DNA from: CAYUYV01 sp050331455
Lineage (GTDB): Bacteria; Pseudomonadota; Alphaproteobacteria; JAJFIK01
NCBI GenBank assembly: GCA_050331455.1
Contig: JBHJGV010000087.1
Location: 1 to 40,087 of the forward strand
Length of the DNA: 40,087 nt
Direction of reading: 5' to 3'
A program made the translations under genes and the position numbers. The notes below the pieces were generated by a model. It did not search any database and had not been told where the DNA came from. It saw only the letters and a list, made by a program, of their open reading frames with translations. Shown one piece after another: positions 15,972 through 25,233 of this stretch. Numbering within the stretch: the first letter of the stretch is position 1; each line of letters opens with the position of its first letter.

Positions 15972-17123
15972 TCACTCTGAAGGCTTATCCCCGCGTGTGC
16001 GCGAGACGCTGATGCCGATGGCGGCCCGTTCTTTGAGCACGGCACGGCGAAAGCGGAAGGCCTCGGCCGGACGCCCCCCGGTCTGCAGGAACTGGCCCGT
16101 GCCCTCCACAAGGCCGCTCCGTTCCACCATGCGGCGAAAATTCTGTTTGTGCACCCGGATGCCCGCGATGGCTTCCACCATCCTTTGCAGCTCCAGCAGG
16201 GTGAAGGTCTCCGGCATCAGTTCGAACACCACCGGCCGGTATTTCAGTTTACCGCGCAAGCGCCCGATCGCCGTGGCCAGGACCCGACGATGGTCGAACT
16301 GCATGGGATCCCCGAGGCCCGTCGGATGGGTCTGCGACGGGGACAGGGTGGGGGGCACATGGCCCGGTGTGGTGACGCTTGGATGGCTCTTATCAAGGCC
16401 CTGGGGCTGGCGATCCTGACGGTCGCGGTGGGCCTCGGCCACGAGGCCGGCCTCATAGAGCAACTCATAGCGCTCCAGCACCTTTTCCTCGTCCCATTCG
16501 ATGCTGCCGAGGCCGAAACACAATTCGATCCGGGTCAGGCGGCGCGCCTGAAGGGCGCTGCCCCGGGTGGCGAGGGCCCAGGCCTCCAGGCGTGGGCGAA
16601 TGACCTTCGCGATCACCCCGGGCTCGCCGGCCCGCCAGTCCTCCCAGGGGAAATAGCGATACCAGCTCTCCCAGGTCCCTTCCGAATGGGCATGCTGGGC
16701 CACCTCCCGCGTCAGGGCGAGATAGCCGACGGAAATGACCCGCGGCATGCCCTGGGCCCCGAAAAACCGTCCGCGGTCTCCGAAGGTGTAGAGCTGTTCC
16801 ACATATTCGACGCGCAAGTGGGTCTGCTCCTCGACCCAGGAGCGCAAGCCGATCTCCAATGTGCGGTGCAGGTCCGGGTCGAAGGGGCCGAAGGGCAGGC
16901 CCACACTGGTGTCCCCGGCGTCATCCGCATCGACGAAATGGTGCCGCCCGGCGTCACCGCTCATGAGCGGCGCATAGGGGCGGCGCACGACAAGAACTTT
17001 CGGCGTGTCGCCGGTCACCACGATCGCGACGGCGTTGAGGCCGATCACGACCGCATCGGTTCGCGCCGGCCGGTCGGTCGGCGCCGTTTGGCCGTCCAGG
17101 GGGCGTGTGTCACCGTCGGCCAT
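15972..17123 (-). CDS. nrtR: NrtR-type NAD metabolism regulator (Nudix-like domain plus winged helix)
   Basis: 383 residues. Residues ~25-195 form a Nudix-like fold (NAVAIVVTGDTPKVLVVRRP, LEIGLRSWVEEQTHLRVEYV, YTFGDRGRF, ISVGYLALTRE). The Nudix box is degenerate: the REUxEE core reads LRSWVEE, so it should bind rather than hydrolyse a nucleotide such as ADP-ribose. The C-terminus carries the winged helix (FELMPETFTLLELQRMVEAI, then HKQNFRRMVERSGLVEGTG). A Pro/Ser/Thr-rich linker of ~45 residues in the middle makes it longer than typical NrtR. It lies directly upstream of nadABC, whose control region holds a fitting palindrome. Confidence 0.9.
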   Translation of the reverse strand: MADGDTRPLDGQTAPTDRPARTDAVVIGLNAVAIVVTGDTPKVLVVRRPYAPLMSGDAGRHHFVDADDAGDTSVGLPFGPFDPDLHRTLEIGLRSWVEEQTHLRVEYVEQLYTFGDRGRFFGAQGMPRVISVGYLALTREVAQHAHSEGTWESWYRYFPWEDWRAGEPGVIAKVIRPRLEAWALATRGSALQARRLTRIELCFGLGSIEWDEEKVLERYELLYEAGLVAEAHRDRQDRQPQGLDKSHPSVTTPGHVPPTLSPSQTHPTGLGDPMQFDHRRVLATAIGRLRGKLKYRPVVFELMPETFTLLELQRMVEAIAGIRVHKQNFRRMVERSGLVEGTGQFLQTGGRPAEAFRFRRAVLKERAAIGISVSRTRGDKPSE

Positions 17124-17182
17124 GATCCATCCATCCCTTCAGAACGCCGCACCGGCGGTGTCGCGAGTGGAGAACCGGCACG

Positions 17183-17713
17183 TCATCGGGGCGGGGTCAG
17201 CTCCAGCCAGTCCATCAGGTTGAGCCCGCTTCCGGGGCCCAACGCATCGATGGCCTCGGCCATCCGGCCCTCCCGGCCCAGCAATTCGTCGGCGATCTGC
17301 ACGATGAGCTGGTTGGGTTGAATATGGGCGCCGAGAGCCCGCATCGCTTGTGCGATGTCAGCTTCCTGACCCGCTTCGCTGAGCATGCAAAGCGCGATGT
17401 AAGCTGCCGCGCCCGATCGGGAAATTCTCATCCGGCAATGGAACACAATCCGCGGTTCCGCCTCACCTCGGCGCACAGCATCGTCCCAATTTCGGATAAA
17501 GGCGATCAATTCTTCGACATGGGATGGGCCTGGCGCAGTCATGCCGGGAATGACTTCAGTGATGTCGTGCATACCAAGACGCAGATGATGCTCCCCGGGC
17601 AACCCTTCCGGTGTTTCGACATATTCATCGGCGGGCAGCAAGGTCACGAGGCGGGAGGGCTGAATGGAGCGCATGGTCCGGTCGAGCATGGCCAGAGACG
17701 TCACATAGATCAT
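17183..17713 (-). CDS. Protein-tyrosine-phosphatase-like protein with altered P-loop
   Basis: About 176 residues from ATG 17713 (MIYVTSLAMLDRT); ATG 17719 is an alternative, with GGAG 3 nt upstream rather than 9. It resembles the small alphaproteobacterial phosphatases of the COG5350 type. The catalytic loop HCRMRISRSGAAAYIALC keeps the C(X)5R pattern followed by Ser, but the usual HCWAGISRS has Arg-Met-Arg in place of Trp-Ala-Gly. The Cys and Arg needed for chemistry are present, while the glycine that lets the phosphate loop fold is not. The substrate is unknown. It lies downstream of an HD-domain gene on the same strand and 60 bp before the NrtR gene. Confidence 0.75.
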   Translation of the reverse strand: MIYVTSLAMLDRTMRSIQPSRLVTLLPADEYVETPEGLPGEHHLRLGMHDITEVIPGMTAPGPSHVEELIAFIRNWDDAVRRGEAEPRIVFHCRMRISRSGAAAYIALCMLSEAGQEADIAQAMRALGAHIQPNQLIVQIADELLGREGRMAEAIDALGPGSGLNLMDWLELTPPR

Positions 17714-17763
17714 TCCCATTGTCTCCAGTCCCACCGCCGGCCGGTGTATCCTGACTGCCCTTG

Positions 17764-17827
17764 GAGCTCGCCTGCTTTGGGAGCCCGCCCGCTTTGGGAG
17801 CCCGCCCGCTTTGGCAGCCCGCCCGCT
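17764..17827. repeat. Short tandem repeat, 17-bp unit, ~3.8 copies
   Basis: Units GAGCTCGCCTGCTTTGG (17764), GAGCCCGCCCGCTTTGG (17781, 17798) and a partial CAGCCCGCCCGCT (17815-17827) follow head to tail between the phosphatase and HD-domain genes. The repeats lie in the upstream region of the phosphatase gene. Such arrays vary in copy number by replication slippage. Confidence 0.85.
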
Positions 17828-17898
17828 CACAAGATCCGTATGCGGTCCCGCCGAAAGCGCCGCATGGCCATAGTCTTTAACAAGATGACCGAAAAACG

Positions 17899-18591
17899 CT
17901 ATAGGTCTTTGTGTTCACTACTCATTGATTGATTCGAATATGAATGACATTTGGCTTCGCCCGATGGGGTCCTCCAGCCACGAACGGATTCAAGTGCAGC
18001 GTAAATGGTGTTGAAGCGAAGTAAAAACAGCTTTTGCGCTTCTTTTGGTGCGAGCGGCGTCAAGACCGGTTTTGGGCAGCCCCGCGGAGCGCCGAAGATG
18101 CGGGTGGCCTCATGCTCCTCGAAGCCGGCCAGTTGGACGGCCTCGTAGAACGCACATATCCGGTCTGCGCGTTTGATGAGGGAAAGGGTCGTCCGGGGCG
18201 GGTCCGGTACCAGGCCGTAGCGAATATGGATGGCATGCTGCAGGCGCAGTTCGACAGCCTTGTAGCCGTTGCCGACGGCCGCCTTGAACGGGCTGATCAG
18301 GTCTCCAATCACATATTCGGGAGCATCGTGGAGCAGGGCGATCAACTGGCCTTCGGTGTCGAGGCCGGGGCGCAGGGCCAGGGCCAGGTCCAGAACCACC
18401 ACGCTGTGCTGGGCAACCGAGAAGGGGTGCTCGCCCGTGGTCTGGCCGTTCCACCGGGCGACCCGCGCGAGGCCATGGCTGATATCGTCGATTTCCACAT
18501 CCAGGGGGGAGGGATTGAGCAGATCAAGGCGCCGTCCGCTCAGCATCCGTTGCCAGGCGCGGGGCGGCTCGTCTGACGGCCGGGGCGGCAT
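17899..18591 (-). CDS. HD-domain phosphohydrolase (YfbR/5'-nucleotidase-like)
   Basis: 230 residues. The HD metal site is formed by AQHSVVV (first His), LIALLHDAPEYVIGD (His-Asp) and a later Asp in IKRADRICAFYEA, as in YfbR-like dNMP phosphohydrolases. It begins with RMLSGRRLDLLNPSPLDVEI, a pattern typical of this group, and AGGAGG lies 5 nt before the ATG. It probably removes phosphate from nucleotides or a related small molecule; the exact substrate cannot be read from the sequence. The last ~25 residues are polar and extend past the family core. It is divergent from the Lon-like protease gene. Confidence 0.85.
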   Translation of the reverse strand: MPPRPSDEPPRAWQRMLSGRRLDLLNPSPLDVEIDDISHGLARVARWNGQTTGEHPFSVAQHSVVVLDLALALRPGLDTEGQLIALLHDAPEYVIGDLISPFKAAVGNGYKAVELRLQHAIHIRYGLVPDPPRTTLSLIKRADRICAFYEAVQLAGFEEHEATRIFGAPRGCPKPVLTPLAPKEAQKLFLLRFNTIYAALESVRGWRTPSGEAKCHSYSNQSMSSEHKDL

Positions 18592-18789
18592 GGTGACCTC
18601 CTGTCGAGGGTTGGGATCGGGGAGAAACGGGCCATCGCGGCCGGACCCGGTGTCGGCGCGTCCTCGGTGCCACCACCGGGTCGCGGCTGCGCGGCTGCGT
18701 CGGAGCGTTGGCCCTGTTATAGTGACAACGGTGGGGGTCGCGGTGTCGAGCGGTCCTTTTGGTCCAGATCAGCGTGGGACACCATAGGA

Positions 18790-21297
18790 ATGCCGGTTAC
18801 TGCCCTTCCAGCCGATGCGCTGTACCACCGTTGTTCAACGGATGGGTTCGATTTCGCTACCACGGAAGATCTGCCGCCCCTCCACGGCCTTTTGGGCCAG
18901 GACCGTGCGCTCCAGGCCATCCGTTTCGGAACCCGGATCAATCACGGCGGCTACAACATGTTCGTCCTCGGGCCGCCCCAGTCCGGCTTCGAGACGACCG
19001 TCACGGATCTGCTCAAGCAGCTGGCCCAGGAAGAGCCCGTCCCGTCGGACTGGGTCTATGTCAATAATTTCTCCAATCAGAATACACCGAAGGCCCTGCA
19101 ATTGCGCACAGGCGACGGGCGGCGCCTGCGCGACCGGGTGGCGGGCGTCATTGAGGATCTGCGCAACACCCTCCCGGCGATTTTTCAAAGCGATGAGTAT
19201 CTGCGCCGGCGCAAAGCCATCGACGAGGCGCTGGAACGGCGGCACACGGAAGCCTTGGGCGTTCTCCAGAAAAAGGCCGAGGGCCAGGGTATTGCCCTGG
19301 TCAGTACACAGAATGGTGTCGGCGTCGCTCCCTTGCGCGACAATGGCGAAGTGATGCCCTCGGAGGAGTTCGTGCAACTGCCCGAGGCCGAGCGCAAGCG
19401 CATCGAAGGCCTGATCGGGCAGATCCAGGAAGCCGTGGAGGAGATCTTCCGCGCCATCCCCCGGTGGGAATCGGAGCGGGTGGATCGCCTGCGCACCCTG
19501 AACCGGGATTTTGCGAATTTCGCGGTTACCCACTCGATCAATGATATGCGGTCTGAATTTTCCGGCGATGCCTCCGTCCTCGACTGGCTCGACGAACTGG
19601 CCGTCGATATCGTGGACCAGATCGCGCTGTTCGCTCCGGAGGCCGCGGAAAAGCCCGAGACCGCGGAGCGGGCCCGCGCCCCGGGAACGCCGGGCAATGG
19701 CGGGCCGAACTGGCAGGATCCCTTCCAGCGCTATCAGATCAATCTGTTCGTCGACAATGCGCGGACCCGGGGCGCGCCGGTGATCGAACTCGATCATCCC
19801 TCCCTGACCAATCTGGTCGGCAAGATCGAACACCGGGCACAGATGGGGGCCCTCGTCACCGATCCGACGCTGATCCGCAGCGGTGCGATCCACCGGGCCA
19901 ATGGCGGCTATCTGCTCGTGGACGCCATACGCCTGTTCAAGGAGCCCTTCGCCTGGGAGGCCCTGGCCCGGGGGCTGACCCGGCTCGAGGCCGTCATCGA
20001 AAGCGCCTCGGACTATTATCCCATGACGGCAACCATGGGCCTGCAGCCCGAGCCCATTCCCCTCGATGTCAAGGTGGTGCTCTTTGGGACGCCTGCGCTC
20101 TATTATCTTCTCGCCCGCCGGGAGCACGATTTCGCCCGGCTGTTCAAGGTTCAGGTGGATTTTTCGGACCGCATTGAGCGGACCGAGGAAAATCAGATGC
20201 TCTATGCCCGCCTGGTGGGGACCCAGGCGCGCGACCACGGCTTGAAACCCCTCAGCCCCGCCGGCGTGGCCCGTCTCATCGAGCATGGCTCGCGGCTCGC
20301 CGACGACGGCGAGCGGCTGTCGATCCTGATGGATCCGATTACGGATGTCCTGCGGGAGGCGGACTACTGCGCCCGCGAAACCGGCGCCGACCAGGTGGAT
20401 GCGGAGCATATCGATCAGGCCCTGTCGGCCCAGGCCTACCGGGCCGACCGCCTGCGCGAGCGCATCCAGGACTCCCTCGTGAGCGACATGCTGCTGGTGG
20501 ATACCCAGGGCGAGCGGGTCGGGCAGATCAATTCCCTGTTTGTCCGCAGTCTGCCCAATTTTCGCTTCGGCAGCCCCTCAAGGGTGACCGCGCGGGTGCG
20601 GGCCGGCGGCCAGGGCGTGATGAATATCGAACGCTCCGTCGGCTTCGGGCGCTCGATCTACAACAAGGGCGTGGAAATCCTGTCCGCTTGGTTTTTGTCC
20701 CGCTTCGCGAAGGAGCGGGGGCCCCATTGCACGGTCTCAATCGTACACGAACAAAACTACGGCAGCATTGACGGCGACAGCGCCTCCTCCACCGAACTCT
20801 ATGTCCTTATGTCGGCCTTGAGCGGCGTGCCCATCCGCCAGGACCTCGCTGTTACGGGTTCGGTCAACCAGTTCGGGGAAGTCCAGGTGATCGGCGGCGT
20901 CAACGAAAAGATCGAAGGTTTTTTCGATTTGTGTGCGGAACGGGGTCTGACCGGCACCCAGGGTGTCATGATCCCGGCGGCCAATGCACGCAATCTGATG
21001 CTCCGCGGGGACATCGTCGAGGCGGCCGAAGCCGGTCGGTTTCATATCTATCCCATCGAAACGGTCGAGCAGGGCATCGAACTGCTCATGGGCGTCGAGG
21101 CTGGAGAGCCGGGCGAGGACGGCGCCTATCCGGAGGACTCGATTTACGGCCAGGTTGCACGGCGCCTGAAGGAGCTTTCGCCCGCTACCCGCAATGCGAG
21201 CAATTCTGCCAGTCAGAATGCGAACGGAACCGAAACCAACGGCCAGAAAGAGCAAGTCAAAGCGCCGAAGAAATCGCCATGGTGGTGGCCTTTCTGA
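18790..21297 (+). CDS. Lon-like (S16 family) ATP-dependent protease
   Basis: 835 residues from ATG 18790. The N-terminal AAA-like part carries GYNMFVLGPPQSGFETTV, where the P-loop residue expected to be Lys or Arg is Phe67. A helical insertion (~120-250) and the sensor-like SGAIHRANGGYLLVDAIRLF follow. The C-terminal proteolytic domain has catalytic Ser664 in GSIDGDSASSTEL and Lys707 in GGVNEKIEGFF, 43 residues apart as in E. coli Lon. It differs from classical Lon in lacking the substrate-binding N-terminal domain and in its AAA_32-type ATPase region. It acts in cytoplasmic protein quality control. A TATAGT at 18718-18723 may be its -10. Confidence 0.9.
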   Translation: MPVTALPADALYHRCSTDGFDFATTEDLPPLHGLLGQDRALQAIRFGTRINHGGYNMFVLGPPQSGFETTVTDLLKQLAQEEPVPSDWVYVNNFSNQNTPKALQLRTGDGRRLRDRVAGVIEDLRNTLPAIFQSDEYLRRRKAIDEALERRHTEALGVLQKKAEGQGIALVSTQNGVGVAPLRDNGEVMPSEEFVQLPEAERKRIEGLIGQIQEAVEEIFRAIPRWESERVDRLRTLNRDFANFAVTHSINDMRSEFSGDASVLDWLDELAVDIVDQIALFAPEAAEKPETAERARAPGTPGNGGPNWQDPFQRYQINLFVDNARTRGAPVIELDHPSLTNLVGKIEHRAQMGALVTDPTLIRSGAIHRANGGYLLVDAIRLFKEPFAWEALARGLTRLEAVIESASDYYPMTATMGLQPEPIPLDVKVVLFGTPALYYLLARREHDFARLFKVQVDFSDRIERTEENQMLYARLVGTQARDHGLKPLSPAGVARLIEHGSRLADDGERLSILMDPITDVLREADYCARETGADQVDAEHIDQALSAQAYRADRLRERIQDSLVSDMLLVDTQGERVGQINSLFVRSLPNFRFGSPSRVTARVRAGGQGVMNIERSVGFGRSIYNKGVEILSAWFLSRFAKERGPHCTVSIVHEQNYGSIDGDSASSTELYVLMSALSGVPIRQDLAVTGSVNQFGEVQVIGGVNEKIEGFFDLCAERGLTGTQGVMIPAANARNLMLRGDIVEAAEAGRFHIYPIETVEQGIELLMGVEAGEPGEDGAYPEDSIYGQVARRLKELSPATRNASNSASQNANGTETNGQKEQVKAPKKSPWWWPF

Positions 21298-21309
21298 TCT
21301 TTTGATCAG
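21294..21309 (+). terminator. Small hairpin at the end of the Lon-like gene
   Basis: CTGATC-TTTT-GATCAG includes the stop codon of the protease gene. The stem is only 6 bp and is followed by GGGTCAA rather than a T-run, so it is at best a weak terminator or a 3' stabiliser. Confidence 0.25.
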
Positions 21310-21382
21310 GGTCAACGCCCGGCCGGCGCATGGACGGCATGCTTGACGGCTGATGCAGGGATAATCGGATCAAGAAGGACCC

Positions 21383-22258
21383 ATGGCCATGCCCATCCGG
21401 AAAATCCTCGTTCCCCTCGGGGGGACGGAACGCGATGCCTTGACCCTGGCCACGACCGCCGTCGTCGCCCGGCACCTTGAGGCCCATATGGAGGCCCTGT
21501 TCGTGCGCCCGCCGCCAAGCGAGGCCCTTCCGTTCATGGGTGAGGGCATCGCCGGCCCCGTAATCCAGGACATTCTGACGGCGGCGCGCGAAGCGGCCGA
21601 CCATGCCGTGTCCCGCTCCCGCGAGCAGCTTGAGGCCTTGTCCCAAAACACCGGCTTGCCCATTATCGATGCGCCGCGGGGACCCGGTGCCCCGACCCTG
21701 TCCTTTGCCGAGGAAACCGGTCCGTTTGCGGACGTGGTCGCCGCCCGGGCGCTGCTCAGCGATCTCGTGGCCTTCACAGCGCCGCGCAATGACGAAGGCG
21801 TCGGCCTGTCCACGGCCTTCCAGCAATGCCTCATGAGCAGCGGCCGACCCATTTTCCTCGTGCCCGACAATGCCCCCATCACCCATATCGGCGAGGCGGT
21901 CACCATCGGCTGGGACGGCAGCAGCGAGGCCGCCCATGCCGTGCACAATGCCATGCCCTTCCTGAAAACCGCCAAGCGGATCGACGTTCTCAATGTCACG
22001 AGCGGCCCGAAGGATACGTCGCTCACGGATCGGCTCGCCGACTACCTCACCTATCACGGCCTTAAGAGCCTGGAGCATGTGGTGGATCCGGAAGGGCGGC
22101 CCACGGGCGATGTGCTCATCGAGCAGGCGCGGGCCATGGGATCCGACATGATCGTCATGGGCGGTTATGGTCACAGCCGGATCCGGGAGCTGATCATCGG
22201 CGGCGCCACGCGGCATGTCCTGTTCCACACGGCCATGCCGATCCTGCTGGCCCATTGA
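21383..22258 (+). CDS. Tandem universal stress protein (UspA family)
   Basis: 291 residues, two Usp domains. The first (PIRKILVPLGGTERDALTLA) lacks a clear nucleotide-binding motif. The second ends in VMGGYGHSRIRELIIGGATR, the G-x2-G-x9-G pattern that binds ATP in one Usp class, then ILLAH. Start choice is between ATG 21383 and ATG 21389; AGGA is 3 or 9 nt upstream, and the latter would give MPIRKIL. Usp proteins accumulate under stress and growth arrest. It is transcribed away from the Lon-like gene in the same direction, 85 bp downstream, and converges with the hybrid kinase. Confidence 0.92.
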   Translation: MAMPIRKILVPLGGTERDALTLATTAVVARHLEAHMEALFVRPPPSEALPFMGEGIAGPVIQDILTAAREAADHAVSRSREQLEALSQNTGLPIIDAPRGPGAPTLSFAEETGPFADVVAARALLSDLVAFTAPRNDEGVGLSTAFQQCLMSSGRPIFLVPDNAPITHIGEAVTIGWDGSSEAAHAVHNAMPFLKTAKRIDVLNVTSGPKDTSLTDRLADYLTYHGLKSLEHVVDPEGRPTGDVLIEQARAMGSDMIVMGGYGHSRIRELIIGGATRHVLFHTAMPILLAH

Positions 22259-22314
22259 GGACGGTGTCGGCGACGTCTTTGGGCCCCTAGGGACTGGGAC
22301 TTTTGCAGGCGTCC

Positions 22315-25233
22315 TCAGGCGGACAGGTCGAACAGCAGGTCGCCGGTCTCGGTTTCCTTGTCGAGGAGGACCCGCATCATCCTGGCAAGGACCAGGGGTT
22401 CGAAAGGCTTGCGCAGGAAGGCGTCGGCGCCGGCGGAGCGGACCGCTGCTTCGTCGATCTCGCCGGCATATCCCGTATACAGAATGACCGGTGCGCACAC
22501 GCCGCCGGCCCGCAGAGCGGCGACCAGTTGCAGCCCCGTCATGCCCGGCATGGTCTGGTCCGTCACCACAAGATCGACCGGCGTGCCGCCCTCCTCCAGC
22601 AGGGCCAGGGCCTCTCCCGCGCCGTGGGCTGTCGTCACGGTGTAGCCCAGACGCTCAAGCCCTTGACGCGTCATCTCCGCCACGGCGCCGTTGTCGTCGA
22701 CCACCATGACATGCTCCTCGCCCCGGCCGTCCCTGAGGGGCCCCGTGCCGCCTTCGATCCGCTCGGCGGCGCAGGCCGGCAGAGTGAGGGCGAAGGCGGT
22801 ACCCAGGCCGGCCCGGGAGCGGATGTCGATGCGCCCGCCATGGGCCAGCACGATGCCGTGCACGGCGGCGAGGCCCAGTCCGGTGCCCTTGTGTTTGTCT
22901 TTCGTGGTGAAGAAGGGCTCGAACATCCGCTCCATGACCGATCGGGGCATGCCGCTGCCGCTATCTTCCACCGTGATGCGGTAGTAGCCGTCCGCATGCT
23001 CCAGAGCGCCGGTCGAGAGCCAGAGCGTGCCGTCGCCTGTTTCCCGGATGTCGGGGCCGTCGCTGGCGCCGTCCGCATTCGTCCGCCGCACAATGGGTTC
23101 CGCATCCGCCGGTTTTTCCCAGGACAGGATGATCTTCAGGGCGCCTTCGCCGTCCATGGCGTCGCGGGCGTTCACGCACAGATTCATCAGCACCTGGTTG
23201 ATCTGGGTGGAATCGAACCGGGCCAAGGCGGTGGGGCAGTCCAGAATGGTCTCGAAACGGATGCCCGGCGGCAGGGTGGCTTTGAGCATTTCCGCCGCCT
23301 CCTCGACGGAGGCCACGAGGTCGCCCGCCCGGCGTTGGGCCGGCTCGTTGCGGCTGAAGGTCAGGATCTGACTGACCAGGGATTTCGCCCGCTGCCCGCT
23401 GTGCAGGATGGTCTCGGCAAAGCCGTGCAACTCGCTGCCCGGTTCCAGGTCCTCGGTCAGGAAGGAGGCATAGCCGAGAATGGAAGAGAGGATATTGTTG
23501 AAGTCATGGGCGATGCCGCCGGCCAATTGTCCGATGGCCTCCATTTTCTGGGCCTGGAAGAACCGGGCCTGGAGCGTCGTGCGTTCTTTTTCGGCCCGCA
23601 CTTGCTCGGTCATGTCGCGGGCCGCGCAGACGACGGATCCATCGTCCAATTTCGTCAAGGTCATGTCGAGCCGGATGTCGGCGCCGTCGCACCGGCGCCC
23701 CTTGGCCTGGCCCCGCCAATAGCGCTCCCGGTCGAGCGCCGGCAGCACCTCCACCTCGAAGCGCAGCCTTTCGCTGTCGTCACGCAGTGCCGAGAGAGGC
23801 CGCCCCGTCAGATCCCCGGCCTTGTCATGGGCCAGGAGGTTCGCCATGGCGGCGTTGGCGTAGACGATCCGGCCGGACACGTCGCAAATGGCAATCCCGT
23901 CGAGGGACGCCTCGATGGCATGGAGACGCAGGCGCGAGAGATCATCGGCACGGCGCAGGGCTGTAATATCCGTTCGTGTACTGACGGTGCCGCCCGAGGC
24001 CGTGGGCCGGTCGCTGACCCGGATGACCCGGCCGTCGGGCAGGGTCTCCTCGCGCAAGGTGCCGTCGCCGGGTGCGCGCAGGCGCTCCAGCTGGTTCCGG
24101 ATCCACCGGCGCCGGTCTGTGTTCCGCGGGCTCAGGCCGGCGGCGGCCATGGCATGGAGCACATCGGCAAAGGGCTCCCCAGCCTGGAGCCGGTCCGCAA
24201 TGCCGGGATAAAGCTCCCGGTAGCGGTTGTTGACAAGGACGATGCGTTCCCGCCGATCGAGCAGCATGAAGCCTTCCGAGGTGCTCTCGATCGCGTCCAG
24301 AAGGAGCTGGCGCATGCGGATGCGCTCGTCCTCCCCATGGCGCCGGGCCGACATGTCCGTCACCGTCATGACGAGGTGACCGCGCCCGGACCCGTCCGGA
24401 TCGAGGCTCGATAGGCCGATCTCACACCACAGCGTGTCGCCACGGGCTTGCGCAAGCCCCAGATTGACCGTAAACGGCGTTCCGGCGCGCAGGGCCCGGC
24501 TGAGGCCGTCCCGGGTCGCCTCGTCCATCTCGGCGCGGGCGAACAGGGGGCCATGCATGGCGATGGATCCGTTTGTCCCAAGGCCCGTGAGCCGTTCGAA
24601 GGCCCGGTTGCAATGGCGGATCGTGCGGTTTTCGCAAGACAGATCCGCAACGGCGATGCCCTGGGCCATGCTTTCGGCGGCTGCGGCCAGTAGGCGCCGG
24701 TTCTCGCTTTGTTGCAGGGCCCGCGCCTCGTGTTCCAGCCTCCGGGCCACGTCAACGGCCGTGGGGGGACTTTCCATGGCGTCCGATGGCGAGATCACCA
24801 GCAGCGCGCCCATGGGATAGGCGAGGGCGGGATAGGCCAGGGCGGGATAGGACTGGGCGTCGGCATGGGCGCGCAGGGCGAACCCCAGCGCCCGCTGCCC
24901 GGTTCCGGGCGCCCGGCCCAAACGGTGCGAGGCCCAGCGCCAGACGGGCCGGCCCGTCAAATCGAAGCCGTCCGCCGGCCAGGTTTCAAGGGAGGCGAAG
25001 AGGCGGGCGCCGACTTGAGCTAAAGCCTCCCGGTCCGGCAGACGGCCGGCCCAGGCGACCACGCGCCATCCCCCGTCGCCATGGGCCCGCGGACCCGATG
25101 GGCGCTCCAGCACGGCCCAGCCATGGCCGGGTGCGGCCTCGTTCGCGGTGGCAAGAATATCCGATGCCGCCCCGGCAAAACCGCCCGCAGTCTGAGCGCT
25201 TGCATGGGGCGTGTCGGACAGGTCGAACGGCAT
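22315..25233 (-). CDS. Hybrid sensor histidine kinase with multiple PAS domains and C-terminal receiver
   Basis: 972 residues. Order: a variable N-terminal sensory part (1-180), then three PAS-like regions (~180-320 with IAVADLSCENRTIRHCNRAF, ~320-440 with EGFMLLDRRERIVLVNNRYR, ~440-560 with IAICDVSGRIVYANAAMANL), then the phosphoacceptor H576 in GGIAHDFNNILSSILGYASF, N-box NLCVNARDAM, GTGLGLAAVHGIV, and a receiver domain with phospho-acceptor D892 in VVTDQTMPGMTGLQLV. No transmembrane segment is evident, so it should be cytoplasmic. No response regulator gene adjoins it, so its output partner is unknown. GAGG lies 4 nt before the ATG. Confidence 0.93.
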   Translation of the reverse strand: MPFDLSDTPHASAQTAGGFAGAASDILATANEAAPGHGWAVLERPSGPRAHGDGGWRVVAWAGRLPDREALAQVGARLFASLETWPADGFDLTGRPVWRWASHRLGRAPGTGQRALGFALRAHADAQSYPALAYPALAYPMGALLVISPSDAMESPPTAVDVARRLEHEARALQQSENRRLLAAAAESMAQGIAVADLSCENRTIRHCNRAFERLTGLGTNGSIAMHGPLFARAEMDEATRDGLSRALRAGTPFTVNLGLAQARGDTLWCEIGLSSLDPDGSGRGHLVMTVTDMSARRHGEDERIRMRQLLLDAIESTSEGFMLLDRRERIVLVNNRYRELYPGIADRLQAGEPFADVLHAMAAAGLSPRNTDRRRWIRNQLERLRAPGDGTLREETLPDGRVIRVSDRPTASGGTVSTRTDITALRRADDLSRLRLHAIEASLDGIAICDVSGRIVYANAAMANLLAHDKAGDLTGRPLSALRDDSERLRFEVEVLPALDRERYWRGQAKGRRCDGADIRLDMTLTKLDDGSVVCAARDMTEQVRAEKERTTLQARFFQAQKMEAIGQLAGGIAHDFNNILSSILGYASFLTEDLEPGSELHGFAETILHSGQRAKSLVSQILTFSRNEPAQRRAGDLVASVEEAAEMLKATLPPGIRFETILDCPTALARFDSTQINQVLMNLCVNARDAMDGEGALKIILSWEKPADAEPIVRRTNADGASDGPDIRETGDGTLWLSTGALEHADGYYRITVEDSGSGMPRSVMERMFEPFFTTKDKHKGTGLGLAAVHGIVLAHGGRIDIRSRAGLGTAFALTLPACAAERIEGGTGPLRDGRGEEHVMVVDDNGAVAEMTRQGLERLGYTVTTAHGAGEALALLEEGGTPVDLVVTDQTMPGMTGLQLVAALRAGGVCAPVILYTGYAGEIDEAAVRSAGADAFLRKPFEPLVLARMMRVLLDKETETGDLLFDLSA

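Noticed and set aside
22303..24414. 703-codon plus-strand frame opposite the hybrid kinase
   Set aside because: The minus strand has a complete kinase with H576 and D892; the plus frame is a shadow.
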